Shown here one piece after another: positions 12,501-24,938 of a stretch of 64,000 nt of DNA. Within the stretch, counting starts at the first letter, position 1. Each line of letters opens with the position of its first letter. The notes under the pieces were generated by a model. The model did no database searches. It had not been told where the DNA came from and saw nothing but the letters and a program-made list of their open reading frames with translations. The position numbers and the translations under genes were made by a program. This DNA comes from Sipunculus nudus (Eukaryota; Annelida; Sipuncula; Golfingiida; Sipunculidae), in assembly GCA_026874595.1 (NCBI GenBank), contig CM049320.1, positions 28,008,714 through 28,072,713 on the forward strand, given 5' to 3'.

Positions 12501-15500
12501 GTATGCATTTTTGAAGAAATGCGCCCAACAGTCATTATTCCATGGTTAATCTTCAGGTTACTGGATGGATCCAAGATTTTGGAAAGAGAAGAAATATGAG
12601 AAAAACAGGTCCAGAAAAGGAGTAGTTAGAAACCCTTATACAAAAAGTTGAGGCAGCTGAAAAGAGGAGGACCCCCATCTGGATCCCAAGCTGCTGGATA
12701 TAAAAGTAGTATGTATATATACTGAATGATAAGAAACATATTTCATTAGAAAGCAGATAAATACTTGATTTTTGTCATCTATAATGCACACATAGTATGA
12801 AAATTTACATTTTTTTTTATCTCTACTAAGGTCAAATGTAGGACTTCCTCAAAATGATACTCCAACAGGTGATAATTAATTCTGCAAAATGTGCACCTAT
12901 AAAAGTCCAAGGACTGTATGACAGTGGTGGTGTTAGTATAAATACCCTGATAACACAGTGTGTAAAAGTGTGTGCCCTTGTCCTGTTTATAAATGCTTAT
13001 CATCCTGTGAATATGTCAATGATAGTCAATCATACAATCATTACAAATATTTTTTTATCAATAAGTTAACAACTTGAGACTGTTTAAATTTCATTGTATT
13101 GATTGAATTCTGACCTCAATGTCTAATTGAAATAGGCTTAAGAAATTGATATGAACATTTTTTATTTGTGCTAAAGTGATCCTGGCAATAATTTCTAAAA
13201 AGTTACAATTATATGTCTCTGGTGCAATCAGGTGAATAGAGTGACAGCTGTAGAAGTCTGCAATGCCAAAGATTCATGAATGTCATATATGAGTAAGGCA
13301 TAGAAATGTTCAAAAGGAAATAAAAAACCTCAAGATTCAAAGCTAGGTCTTCCAGCTAAATTAATATGGAAGTTTCTTTTAAAGCAATTATATATTGCTG
13401 CAATCCCGTAAAAAAAAACATTATTTCAAGCTTAACTATGATAATCAATTATCAATTTACATTTTGCTTGTGGTAAGACTTACCACATATTATATACTTT
13501 GTATGAAAATTAAGGACTTAATCTTGAAAATACCTATAAAGCAAGTGCACTGAAAATGCAACTGTTTAAAAATAAAAGATAATTGAAAAAGTGCTTATAC
13601 ATGATGTGTATATGCTGGTTACAAATATATATATATATATATGTAACAGGGTGGTAGATATGTGTTCAGGGAAATGTAAGTTGGGCTTTCAAAGACAAAG
13701 TGACTCCAAGCATTGGTGCATATTTTTACTACAACAGAGACAAAATATAGTTGAAGTGGCGTTCTGCCATGACCAACAGTAAGAATGCCGTCTCTATGAC
13801 AAGATTTCCTGCTAATACCTGCTCTATTGTTATGTAAAATAAGACAAAATCTGAAGGCGGAACTCCAGCCTGGAATGAGCACTTAAGAAATATGGCAAAT
13901 CCCTGAGGGAGAACTAAGGAAACAAACCACACAAGTCTAAGTTCAACGAACTAGATGAGTTTAAGATTGACCAGTTATATATATATATAATATTGGATAT
14001 CAGAAGTCTCAATGTATGAGACTGATAACACCTGGCATTGGAACATGAGACAAGTTAAAGGGATAGAATTTTTTGCAAATTTCACCCTAGATCCATGAGA
14101 CTAAGCATGTGACAATACTGGTAGGTCGAAGTCTATTTCGATGCCAAGCCAGAGAATCGTATATCATTTTACTTTCACAGATAACCTACAGATGGCCTTA
14201 TACCACAGATACCCTACTTTTACCTCCTTTTTCAAATTCCCTGAAAGTATATTTCAGAAAGTAGTTTTTCTGCAGGCTATTAATTACCAGCTGTAAAGGT
14301 TAATGTTAGGAACTGAATACTTTAGATGGCAAGCTCACATCTATGGATTGCAAGATGGAGAGAACATCCCCCCCCCCCTTGGTTTGGGAATTTTTAAGTT
14401 TTAAAACATTTTTTACAAACTCTATAAGGCACATGCAATAATTTTTATTTCTAAAACATAAGAAACTCTATCAGAAATTAGCTTAATTTCATTTTGAAAC
14501 TACAGAAATAATTAAAGAGCTACAGAAATAATACTATTCACTACTTTTGCACAGAAGGAGAATTCATATTACGGTCATGTAAATTAACAATTACTATATT
14601 TTGGAAATTTCCTAGAATTTTGGCGAGTATAAGTCTTGGGGATGTAAACTAGGGAAATAAACCAGAGTGGACATATAACTTCTGATAACTCAACCTTATA
14701 TAATGGTATGTACACATCAGAATAGAGCAACATCATTCAATAGTTTCAGGTGACCAATTACATTGGAGCACAATTTATGGAACACTGTATATATCTGAAA
14801 AAAATGTAATAAATTAATATCTTAAATTGAAAAGTGAAATCCAAAACAATGACATTTTATTCAAACTTTAAAAAGAAGAGTACATGTAGTCTGCTCATTG
14901 GCCAATAACGGCTGGTGTCTGATAAAGACTGGGGGGGGGGGGGGGGAGGCTGCTAAAAATATCCTAAAAACCTGAAAAAATAATGTGTTAGCTGTAAAAG
15001 GGAGCAGGGGGGTCCATCCCCCCCCCCCTTCCCACTGCTTCTGAATTGTCAACTTGAACATTTTGGTGATCAAGAACACCCCTTCAAAATGAAGAATGGC
15101 AATTATAAATTATTAACAGTTAATCAATGAATCAATATTTAACTGGCAAATCAAGCCCTCCCCCTTGTTGTATATGACATGCATGCACACCATATCTTCA
15201 TATAATCGAATAAGTAAAGAGGATGAAAATGTGTTAAAATACCCTGAAGTGGTATTAATATATAGAACTGAAATGTATTATACCTTCTCCAAATGTTGAT
15301 CTAGTTTGCCCATTATTCGATTTGGCAGCACCAATGTAAAATAAGGATGCTCCTTATTAAAATTTATTTATTTTTTAAATATTCAAATTTCCAAATTAAA
15401 GACACTAGTCAGTGTAATTGATGGGGCCTGGGTCTTGTCTGCAATGAAGGATCAAATTGTCTGTGTTAGAGTTAACTTACCCTAGAACCACAAGTTTTAA

Positions 15501-16200
15501 ATGTCTTTAATATATAGAGGTGTCCATAATGAATAGATGCTCAGAGAGTGGTTTTACTGTATATGAATTAGATAACCATAAACCAATAAAACATGCATTA
15601 GAATATTTATCTTTTTCATATTTTGGTAAGTTTCTTAAAGTTCCATGAAATTTATCAATGAAAATTTTTATGAAATTTTAAGTTAACATTTGATTAAAAC
15701 TGTTTTACAAAATTATATATTGCACATCTATTCTGGTTATACAGAGCATATATATCTGGAATCTAGCAGCACTGTTTATTACAGGTACATCTACTGTAAA
15801 TATTGGATATTATATACTTTACAAATTAAAATGGCATGGAAATCAGAGTTTGGAAATACAGGAACCTGATCTTAAAATGAACATAAATGTCAATAAATTT
15901 TAAGTTATTATTACATTTTATAATTTAAATATCAACAACCAAAAAATGAGGATGAATGGATCCTATCAATTAATGAATTACAGATGGCATATTCATGTTG
16001 ACAATAAATGGCTTAAAAATGTTTGTGTATATATAAATTATATATTTATATTTAAGACCAGATATCATTGTGGTTTATGTTTTTTTTTTCAATTTGAACC
16101 CTTTAACACTCTCACAGTCAAAATTGTCACTCCTGTAATAATTTGCTCAAGGCTTACTCAATTAAAAAGACAAGTGTAGCTTATGCACGTATACTATCTA
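12501..16200. other. intergenic, nothing coding
   Basis: AT-rich sequence with a short TA tract (about 13626-13643) and mononucleotide C or G runs near 14370, 14931 and 15019. Only small shadow ORFs occur. Confidence 0.5.
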
Positions 16201-16212
16201 GGCAGACAGGCA

Positions 16213-16213
16213 T

Positions 16214-16284
<71 letters not shown>
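16213..16284. repeat. (TA)n microsatellite, about 70 bp
   Basis: Uninterrupted alternating TA; the longest such tract in the window. It lies just left of the CpG-dense region. Confidence 0.9.
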
Positions 16285-16286
<2 letters not shown>

Positions 16287-16399
16287 GACTGAGAACATGA
16301 CAGCCAACGTTTTTATCATTATATATAATAATTTTATATACCAATACCGGCATGAAAATTAGCTCAATCAGGTCTTTAATCCATGTAGACGAAAGATAA

Positions 16400-17620
16400 A
16401 GACCTGTTCACCATAATGCGTATAATGCGCGTGTTGTTTATTCAATCGATTTTTGGAGAGAAAAAAGGCATCTGGTTGAAGGCTATGGAGAATTTGCAAT
16501 GCAAGCTCTCAGGCACATACAAGACAAAAGCAAGGCCTTTGTAATGCGATGTCTCATACTGTGTCACTTTGCATTAATTGACGATTTGAAACCAATGGAA
16601 AACCACTTACCTTCGAGCCTATCCATATCTGTTATTGCCTCATTTGCCGGCGCGCTAGGAAGCCTTCCAGCAAGTGATAATATCCTACGTTTAGCGTATG
16701 TATATGTATGTATATACTGAGCGTATGTATCGCATGTACACTAGGGCATTTACACCTCACTCTGTTTTGACAGATCAGAAGCCACGCCTCCCCGACCTAG
16801 TTTACTTATTCAACCAATCAAATTTTGTTTGAGAGAACGGCCCAATTCACGGGCCGTTACGGAACCGCTGATTCGTCTGTCAAATCTTATTCCAAGGGTA
16901 GACTGCATACGTTATCTGTGAACGCTGAAACGTTTATCAGTGTTTATTATAGTTGTTGTTTTGTTAATTGTAAAATCATATTGAAATCGTGCTTCATGTG
17001 ACTGTTAATTGTCAAACGCATCATGCAATCCTTTCCAAAGTAACGCTGTATACGTAAATGGGTTACAAAACCACCTTGCCGTTTTCACTTCCGCCATGCG
17101 TAATAGGTTGCGCAGTCTGGTTCATTTAAATGCACGTGTGTGGCGGGTAACGGATGCAAATAAGTCAGGAGTATCTATTAGTATCACTATCAGCATCAAA
17201 TGACTTGAGCAAGATAAAATAATCAGTGTCGGCAGATTTACAGAAAAGGTAAACAGTTTATGTTCCATATAGCATATAGTAAACACACGTGTTTACACGG
17301 CATTGCTTGAAAACAGAAACAAATCGGAGGCGTACAAAAAAACTGGTGTCAGTCCGTTGAATGTCGACAGTCGTGTGAAGCAAGACTGCCCGTTTTTCCA
17401 TTAACTATTTAACGCAGATTACGTAAATAATTTCATGTATTAGGTTCATGCAGACCTTTATGTAGAATACTGGCGGTGCATAAACTTATCTCATGAGATA
17501 AAATAGACTTGAGGTGACAGTGACATGATAAATCTGACGGTGCTGACACGAGCAGTTTTCATGATGCGACGGGTGTATCTTGAGCGATAATACAGATATA
17601 TGGCCTGTGTGAAACGTCAG
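16400..17620. promoter_or_regulatory. CpG-dense promoter-like region
   Basis: CpG dinucleotides are far more frequent here than in the flanks. There is a CCAAT box (CCAATCA, 16814-16820), a CCACGCCTCC Sp/KLF-like word at about 16782, an inverted repeat ACGGCCC/GGGCCGT at about 16837-16857, and a CACGTG E-box near 17132. Nothing in it codes convincingly. It may be a promoter for an upstream noncoding exon of the CENP-B-like gene at 19610 or for an unseen transcript. This is inferred from composition only. Confidence 0.35.
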
Positions 17621-17805
17621 TTGTAAAGCATTTAAAGCAAATTAATTAGTTAAGACTTTTTTTCTGAGCCACATGAACTAGTCTGCTTTCATCAGAATGC
17701 TGGCAGCAAGTAGTAGAAGTACTGTATGTTGTGGATCAAACATGCTCTCAAATCGTATGATGTGCTCAAGTCAAGAGCAGATTTCTGAGACGGTGGTCCG
17801 TCAAG

Positions 17806-18867
17806 TTTTAAGCTAAGCTGACTGAAAGTCATCTGAGCTATAGCAATTACTGTTTGTCTGTCATACGTCCAGTTGACCGTTAACAGGGTACAAATTGTAA
17901 CTGCTGGATGAGTTAACTTATAATTGAACACCCATATATGCCCATAAAAGATCTCCATGGAAACCTGAAAATAAGTAACTGGGACATATCTCCAAGCTAT
18001 GAGGATCAGAAGTACCCCCAACATAATTAAAATTTGAATCAAAAGCTCCATTATCTGTATAACTAATGCATTGATCTCCATGATTTGTTTTGCATGCTAA
18101 TTGATCATGGAGTGATCCATCAGTTTCTGCAGTCTGGTGACACCACCTGTATTTGAATTATTTTGCATTTTTTTTTTATTTTTGGATCTTCAAAAAAGGG
18201 GTTTTCTGTTAACGGGGCACAAATAGTACCTGTTGTATCTAGAATCTTCTAACATGACATCCAGGGAGGTCCATGAAAAATCTTCTTGGAAAATGGAAAC
18301 CTGAAATTTAGTCTCTTTTACCCATATCCTGCAAGCTATAGGGCTCGTTTGCCCCCCCCCCCCAATAATTAAAAATTGATATGAAAGCTCCAGTATCTAA
18401 ATAACTAATGTATTGATCCCCATGATTTTTTCATGGTTTTTGATCATAGAGTGTTTCATCAGTTCTTGCAGACTGGTAGTGCTACCTGGATTTTTTTTCA
18501 AATTTTCGTGCTTTTTTTTTCAAATCTATTGAATAAGGCAGTCTGGCTGTTAATAAGGGCAAAAACTGTAACAGTTGGACCTAGAATCTTCTATCTATAA
18601 ATTAAGGGAAATCTTGAGCAAAACCCCCTGGAATCCTGAAACAGTTTCACTGTGACCTAAATTATGCAAGCCATGTGAAAGAACATGATTTTACACTATA
18701 CATGTTGGACATAAATGGTAGCAGCTGGATGTAGAATAAGGTCACTGTAACCTATATCTAAGATTTGTTGGCAAAAGGCATGATTTAAAGCACTCTGGGA
18801 GTCATGTAACCCAATGTTTGAGGTTCCTTGAATTCAGCTGAGCTTCATGGCCCCTCATCTCACCCCT
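17806..18867 (+). mobile_element. HelB-family Helentron-like element, nearly complete but decayed
   Basis: The 5' end reads TTTTAAGCTAAGCTGACTGA, close to TTTTAGCTCAGCTGA of the copy at 27511, and both continue 'aagtcatctgagctatag'. The core holds two to three copies of the 345-bp HelB unit ('gttaacagggtacaaat..' and '..ctgcagtctggtgacaccacct'). The 3' part retains TTCAGCTGAGC (18833-18843), but the terminal palindrome is mutated. The minus-strand ORF inside (17692-18081) is a repeat artefact. Confidence 0.6.
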
Positions 18868-19609
18868 ATTCATACCTAGTAGACAAGAAGAGTCAGACAT
18901 CATGATTTAGCGACAGCTTTTTACTCCCTCAGTTACTTCCTGCCCTCTGCATTCATAGCCTAGGTCAGATAATATACATGTACTGATATACACAAACAAA
19001 AACAGAAATACATAAAAACACACTGAAATATACATTGAATAACACAAAAATACACTGAAATATACTTATATCAGTGGGACAGAGGCTGTGGTTTATCGTC
19101 CATATTGAGGCAGCAATATTTCCCCTATATACACATGCACAGCTTCACCTGGTTCTTTTATATAACAGTATACAGTGGTCCCCAAATAAGTAAAATTTCA
19201 GTCTCACCTGCTTTTGTTAGATTTTTTTTCAAAACTGATTCCTACCGCAAACAAGTAAATTAAGTGGTGATTTTGCTACAATTGTTCAGTACCAGGAGCT
19301 ATTGCTGTCTGCTGCTTTTGTGTCTTACTATGATTGGCCTAGAGCAGCAGGCTGTAATAATGTTGTTAGGTACTAGTTCGGGGTATTAATGATCATAGAT
19401 TGTTGGTCAGGTGATCTCAATCAGTGGTGGGAGATGCCATCATTACTTTATCATGCGAGGTTTTTACTTTCTTGACCGGTGTACCGTGTGCTGTGTTTTC
19501 CTGATTCTTATTTACCGGTGACTTTGCAACGTCCATCAGTTCTTGCGAAACTTTTGTGAAAGGCCAGTGTGAGTCTTTTCTTTTTTCTGACAGTTTGCTG
19601 TGCAAAATC
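18868..19609. other. intergenic, upstream of the CENP-B-like gene
   Basis: An AT-rich 'cactgaaatatac' micro-repeat occurs at 18990-19080. The last 180 bp are relatively CpG-rich and probably include the 5' UTR of the gene starting at 19610. No clear TATA box was identified. Confidence 0.4.
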
Positions 19610-19761
19610 ATGGACAGCGTTCTTCAACGAAGAAAAAAAATTGATTGGACCAAGTACGGTCTGGAGCCAGACCCAGAGCCTGACTCCAGTGTAAGAAAAG
19701 TTCTAACCTTAGAGCAACGGATGGATGTTCTGAAACGGCATGAAAATGGCCAGTCATACAG
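19610..19761 (+). CDS. CENP-B-like gene, exon 1
   Basis: It encodes MDSVLQRRKKIDWTKYGLEP and the start of the first HTH, ending in ..GQSY plus two bases of an Arg codon. The donor is AG|GTAGGT at 19762, phase 2. Confidence 0.75.
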
Positions 19762-21570
19762 GTAGGTATTTTATAATTTATTAAGTCTTAGCCATGTAAT
19801 AATCAGAAGTTGGATAACCACATTTCATCAATAATAATGACTTGAACATGCAAACTGTCCTAAATCCACAATCTGAGCAAGAAATCTAAGAACAAATAAT
19901 AGTGCTGGTTCACCAACAAGTTCAGTAACTCTGCTAACAGACTTACAGAAATACACAGTTGAATCAGAAAATCTCTTACAAGAGTTGAAGACTGAACCTT
20001 AAATGTTTCAAATTCGGAATTCAGTGAATTTTTGTATACATCCTTATTATTGGTAAAAGCCTAGGGTCCCACAGTGCATGGTTAATCGCTTATTGTGCAT
20101 ATTTGTACTGATCAAACAAATTTTACAAGAAAAACAAAATAACGATTTACTCAACTTGCACATTGATAATTGGTTTCATCTTGTTATGTGTTATATTAAG
20201 CAGAATGTGTATACTCATGTTCATTGTGAAACGGTTCTTCTTGCCTATCAGTACACATTCGTAATTTTATAATTTTTTTGTGATGAAACTTATACTGTAG
20301 ACTGGTTAAAGTTTGCTCCTTTCTAATTTAGAAGTGATTATCAGTTGGCCCAATGTACCTAAACCGCACTCCGCCAAATGCTAAGGAGCATATTACAGGT
20401 GTGGTGTATAAAACCCCTGTATTCTGATAGCAAAAATGTTTCCAGCCTTCCAGTGTGCTCATTTGACGGAACAGCTACAGGGACTGTGTTGAGCTTGATC
20501 CAACAAATTCCCCACATCAACCCCACCCCTGTTATCTGTTTCAAATTTGCAGATCTCTCACTGTTATATGCTGTAAAATCTTGACACAGTGAAACCTTAA
20601 AACTGACACCAACCTTGATAAGCAGTTGCATTTTTAGGGTGGTCATCTAAGGGAGGTCTGATATATTGTAAAGGAGAAAAATATAATTGTGGCCACGGTA
20701 AAGTAGTTGTTAGGTAAGATTTTTCTGTACATATACTCTGAGACTGGGCGGATGCTTCTCTGTATGATATCTGAAGATATTTTGTTATCACACAGACTAG
20801 CCATATGAATATGCGATTATTTGACATTATTTTTTATTGCTTATGTTCCTCACAACCAAAACTAAAATAGACCATTGTTTAATTTTGTGTTTTGCAGGAA
20901 GATTGCGGCAGCGCTTGGTGTTGGCAAAACACAAATTCAGAGGACGGTACAAGACAAGGATATAATCAAGGCAGAGTGGGAGCAGGGAGGGCGTCTAACC
21001 AAAAAATATGTGAAACCCCGTCATTCCACTTACAGAGACCTTAACATGGCGCTCTGGGAATGGTTTTGTGAAATTCGGAGTAAAGACTTACCAGTCACGG
21101 GAAGAATCTTACAAAAAAAGGCATTGGTGCTTGCTTTGGAAATGGGCCTTAGTAGATTCCGTGCCAGCAATGGTTGGTTGGAATCTTTTAAAAAACGACA
21201 CAATGTATTGTTTAATGATATGTCTTGTCCAAAGACTGTGAAACCAGTTACTGTAGAACCAGTGAATGTGAAACCAATGACTGTGGAACCAGAGAATGTG
21301 AAACCAGTGACTGTTGAACCAGTGACTGTAGAACCAGTCACTGTGGAACCAGAGAATGTAAAACCAGTGACTGTAGAACCAGTCACTGTGGAACCAGAGA
21401 ATGTAAAACCAGTGACTGTGGAACCAGTGGATGTTGAACCAGTGATTGTGGAACCAGAGAATGTGAAACAAGTGACTGTGGAACCAGTGGATGTTGAACC
21501 AGTGATTGTGGAATCAGTGATTGTGAAACAGGAGATCTATATGAATGAGGACACAGTTGAAACTTTGTAG
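19610..21570 (+). CDS. CENP-B/Tigger-type DNA-binding protein without DDE domain
   Basis: Two coding exons (19610-19761, 20898-21570) join in frame into a 274-aa protein. Residues about 30-85 (from VLTLEQRMDVLKRHENGQSY through KIAAALGVGKTQIQRTV) form a Psq/CENP-B N-type helix-turn-helix. Residues about 98-155 (Y-RDLNMALWEWF ... ASNGWLESFKKRHN) match the second HTH of the Tc5/CENP-B DNA-binding domain, including the diagnostic W-L-x-x-F-K-x-R-H. Everything after about residue 165 is a degenerate hexapeptide repeat of PVTVEP/ENVKP type. The catalytic DDE domain of Tigger/pogo transposases (about 200-250 residues) is absent, and the stop follows the repeat directly. The ATG at 19610 is the first in-frame ATG before the domain. 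Family knowledge makes DNA binding likely, so it could be a domesticated transposase-derived protein or a truncated Tigger remnant; the intact frame across a spliced intron favours the former. Possible AATAAA poly(A) signal at 22498. Confidence 0.75.
20585..20729. mobile_element. TACAG-family MITE, copy 2 (in intron of CENP-B-like gene)
   Basis: Left end 'cacagtgaaacctta', right end 'ggtaagatttttctgta', and an inner 'gggtggtcatctaag' shared with the copies at 27112 and 37481. It is decayed. Confidence 0.4.
20898..21570 (+). CDS. CENP-B-like gene, exon 2 (HTH remainder and repeat tail)
   Basis: The acceptor is TTTTGCAG|GAAG. The exon completes the Arg codon, carries the rest of both HTH units and the hexapeptide tail, and stops at TAG 21568-21570. 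There is no frame break through the repeat. Confidence 0.75.
21236..21535 (+). repeat. coding 18-bp minisatellite
   Basis: About 16 copies of an 18-bp unit ('gtgactgtggaaccagtg' type), encoding TVEPV, NVKPV, DVEPV and IVEPE variants. Many substitutions separate the units, yet the frame stays open and the Val-x-Val-Glu/Lys-Pro pattern is kept. Minus-strand ORFs over it are artefacts. Confidence 0.85.
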
Positions 21571-22652
21571 AAAGGATATTACCGTTACCTGCATGATGTC
21601 ATGGATGTATTTTCTCCACTGCACAATTCTCAGTTTAGTGTACACAAGACAGAAAGGCACCCTTCCAAAGTGTGGATTTAAAGGAACCATTGACAGTGAC
21701 TATTGTTGACAGCGATCTGTGTCCAGTTCCCAACAATATCTCGTCAACGGAGCTCTTCATCCACTGATGAATAACTCTCAATCTGCAGCAACACCAGGGA
21801 CAGCTGGGAAGAAAATTTTGTTTAAATAGATCCTATGTTTGCATTAAGTGCCAATGAAGATGAGTGCCCAACTCATGCGATGTAGATCTACGTTATTGTG
21901 CAGAAACATAATACAAGCATGAGGCTTAAAAACCAAATATATTGTTTGTCTCAGGTGTTTGAGTGTTTCAGTTAAATGACTGTCAAGTTCCTCTATTTGG
22001 GGAGTCGATAAAGCTTAGCCTGATGGTTTTAAAAGATGTTGGACCTCAGAGCGGAAGGTTTGAACCCTGCTGGTGTCCAGGTGGTGTGACGATGAAGTCT
22101 TGGTGGAAACTGTAATCCCTCTGTCTTAATTACAGTTGACAACTTGTTGGATTTGACGTAGCATTGTGCATATAAAACCTGAAATCCAGATGGTTAATAG
22201 TACTATATCATTCTTATAAATATCATATGGATACCTTCTTCCTGGTTCAGGAGATAGTGCCACCAACAGACACCGTATTTATTCTTTAAATTAAAGTTCC
22301 TTTATTCCATTCAGAATGATGCTCAAAAGAGAGTTGTTATTTTGTCAATGGCAAAGTCCTCCACTCATGATGATGCTGATTACCCAAGGAACTCAAAATG
22401 ACTTGCTTCAGTCATAACATACATGTATTTTGAGTGTTATATACTTATACTTTTTATGTGATCCATGAATGCCAGATAAAATTTTGTTTTGGTGTCAAAT
22501 AAAATGATTTTTTTTACATCATGACTGGTAATTAATTTCTGAAACTACCTGAAGGGGCTCCCATTTGTTTTTGGGAATTATTCTGTTATACAGATAAATC
22601 TGTTGTACTTGTTTAGTACGAAGTCGTATTTTGTTTACAATTCAGACTTATT
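21571..22652 (+). other. 3' flank/UTR of CENP-B-like gene with possible SINE head
   Basis: AATAAA at 22498-22503 could end the transcript. At about 22014-22075, 'tagcctgatggtt' and 'ggtttgaaccc' have A-box and B-box character, which suggests a short degraded tRNA-derived SINE. No other coding signal. Confidence 0.35.
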
Positions 22653-23620
22653 GTATCCCCAGACAAGGTCGGAAGAGCCTATGGTTTAGGCACGGTCGCA
22701 CCTCTGCCGCCGCAGAGATTTCTGTCAGGTGAGATAACCTTAGAAAGATTTTATGGATCCTTTTCAAATTTTACATGTACATAGATATTGGTGAGAGGAC
22801 AAAGCCTTTTAAAAAACAGGTCATTAACTGTACAAGGCGAGTGAACTTGACCTTGAATAGGTCCAGTTTTGCTGAAAATCACACAAACCATGAGATATCT
22901 CAAAAATACTCAATCAGTGGATTGGTCTGAAAATCTGGTTGCCTGAAGATCATGGATAGCCTTGTCTTTTGTTGGAGACTAATGGTGCCACCTTTAACCC
23001 CTTTTGACTTTTCTGCTGTTAAATACCCCCATCACTGCCACTTGGCAATAGTGTCAGCAAAATAATAAAAAAAACTAATGGACATATTTCTTACATATTG
23101 TGCAGATTAATAGATATGGGCCCTTAGATAATGCATTTTGATATTCAGATCCTGACCTGTATAATCAGCATGACCTTGACCTTGAATAAGGCCATATTTG
23201 GAGACAATGCCATAAAAGTTTAAGACATTGGATTTCTCAAGAATAGGTGGATGGATTGTGCTGAAAATCAGGATAATATAATGGATGGGGAAATCTGGGA
23301 TTCGAAAACTGATGACCTTTACTTGACCTTCCAGGTCAAATAGTAAAATTGGAGGATTACCATAAACCTCATAACTTTTGAAGTACTGTATATTTTTTCT
23401 TAAATTTGGTACACCAATTGTTTTAACCAAACTTGTGACCTTCATCTTCAAGGTCGAATCTGCTGAAATATAGGACTTGTCAACCCTGTATCTTTTGAAT
23501 TTTTGCATATTTTCCCCTGATATTTGATACAGCATTTGTGTGAACCATAATCTTTGACAACTTCAAAGACTTGTGACCTTGACCTTGATATTAAAGGTCA
23601 AATCTGGGAAATACATAGGA

Positions 23621-24220
23621 TTTTTAGCTCAGCTGAATATAAAGTACAGGGGCGGATCCAGGATTTAGGAAAAGGGGGGGTCCAACCCAGGAGACCAATG
23701 AAAATCCAAAAAAATAAAAGGTCATAAGATCAAAAAGGGGGGGTCCAGGCCGCAAAATTACGTCTAAAACCCGGTAAAAAAGGTTGCTTCGGGTTAAAAA
23801 GGGGGGGTCTTGAGCCCCACCCACCCACCCCCCCCCCCCCCCCCCCCCCCAGATCCCCTTCTGAAGTATGTCATCTGAGCAATAGTCATGGTCCTTTGTT
23901 TAATTTATTTCACAGTACTAATGTGATTTATACCTAATTGGCACATTTTAACAGTGTTAAATTTTGTAAAATAACAATGTTCTTTTGAATATTTACAGCA
24001 TCTAATTTCAGGAAATATATTATTGTGTATAACCTATATACTTTGGCTAATGTCCATTATTCTATAATTTACAAGGTTTCATTGGAGCAGCACCTGTTCC
24101 TCCTAGTTTATCAAATGCGAATATATATATAAATGAAAAACCAAAAGGAATAAGTTTATTTTGCATTTGCTAAAATATTCCAAAATTCAGCTGAGCAATG
24201 TGACCCATGAGTCCCTTGTT
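23621..24220 (+). mobile_element. HelB-family element nested in HelC
   Basis: The 5' end TTTTTAGCTCAGCTGAATAT is followed, after an inserted MITE, by 'gtcatctgagcaatagtcatggtcc'. The 3' end has TTCAGCTGAGC, then GACCCATGAGTC, then CCTTGTT. Removing it restores the HelC repeat ('aggat..ttgtgatccctata', as near 24350), which shows insertion at a TT. Confidence 0.7.
23647..23863. mobile_element. hAT-like MITE nested in the HelB copy
   Basis: It starts CAGGGGCGGATCCAGGATTT and ends in a degraded inverse, AGATCCCCTTCTG. AAGTA is directly repeated on both sides (23642-23646, 23864-23868). The interior is G-run rich and ends in a C run. CAGGGGCGG-type termini are typical of hAT MITEs; the usual 8-bp duplication is not clean here. 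Confidence 0.55.
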
Positions 24221-24511
24221 TGTGATCCCTATAACTTGTGAGGTACTGAATATTTTTCATTGAAATTTGTTTGAACCATAATCTTTGACAAGTTTCAAAG
24301 ACTGCTTACCTTGAACTTGATCTTCAAGGTCAAATCTGCAGAAATATAGGATCTCTTGTGATCCCTATACTTGCGAAGTATTACATATTTTCCCATGAAA
24401 TTTGATACTGCATTTGGTTCAACCATGATCTTTGACAAGTTTGAAGATTGGTTACTTTGAACTTGAACTGCCAAATGTCTGGGGATACTATGGCATCAGA
24501 GACGTAACTAG

Positions 24512-24895
24512 TCTAAATTGCAAATCGGCTTCTTCATTTGGTTTTCAATCTCAAACTTACTTTATTTCATTAAATTTAATGAATATTTAAATGTCCATAA
24601 GTACTCCTGGCAGATACCGCCTGGTAAAGAAATCCCATCATGCATTGCATATTTTTAAGTGTGCCAAAGCAACTGACACAGAGGATCAGCTTATATGTCT
24701 TGTATGGTGACAATTAACACAGTTTTGTAAAATTGCTCTATTTATTTCAAATAATATAGCATAATAAAGCTCTACACCCTGCTTGATACCCAAGTTATTG
24801 CTCAGACTGATTTGTAGGTTATATCTCTGCCATGTTAAGTGACTGGGTCACTCCAGAAATTGTTACAAGACGTAAATGGTGATGTTTTCATGCAA

Positions 24896-24938
<43 letters not shown>

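Larger units (their letters stand above)
22653..24511 (+). mobile_element. HelC-family Helentron-like element
   Basis: It begins GTATCCCCAGACA (22653-22665), and the exact inverted copy TGTCTGGGGATAC lies at 24476-24488. CTAG follows at 24508-24511, then T; the left flank is TT. The core consists of degenerate repeats of about 140-170 bp built on 'gaccttgaccttgaa..aggtcaaatctg.gaaatatagga'. A HelB element has inserted in the core (23621-24220). No hairpin is clear between the inverted motif and CTAG. The minus-strand 142-codon ORF at 23107-23535 runs through repeats and is not a gene. Confidence 0.65.

Noticed and set aside
17692-18081. Minus-strand 129-codon ORF
   Set aside because: It overlaps the 5' part of the HelB repeat; its composition is not protein-like.
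21030-21471. Two minus-strand ORFs of about 120 codons
   Set aside because: Shadows of the 18-bp coding minisatellite of the plus-strand gene.
23107-23535. Minus-strand 142-codon ORF
   Set aside because: It lies within HelC core repeats and has no recognisable domain.
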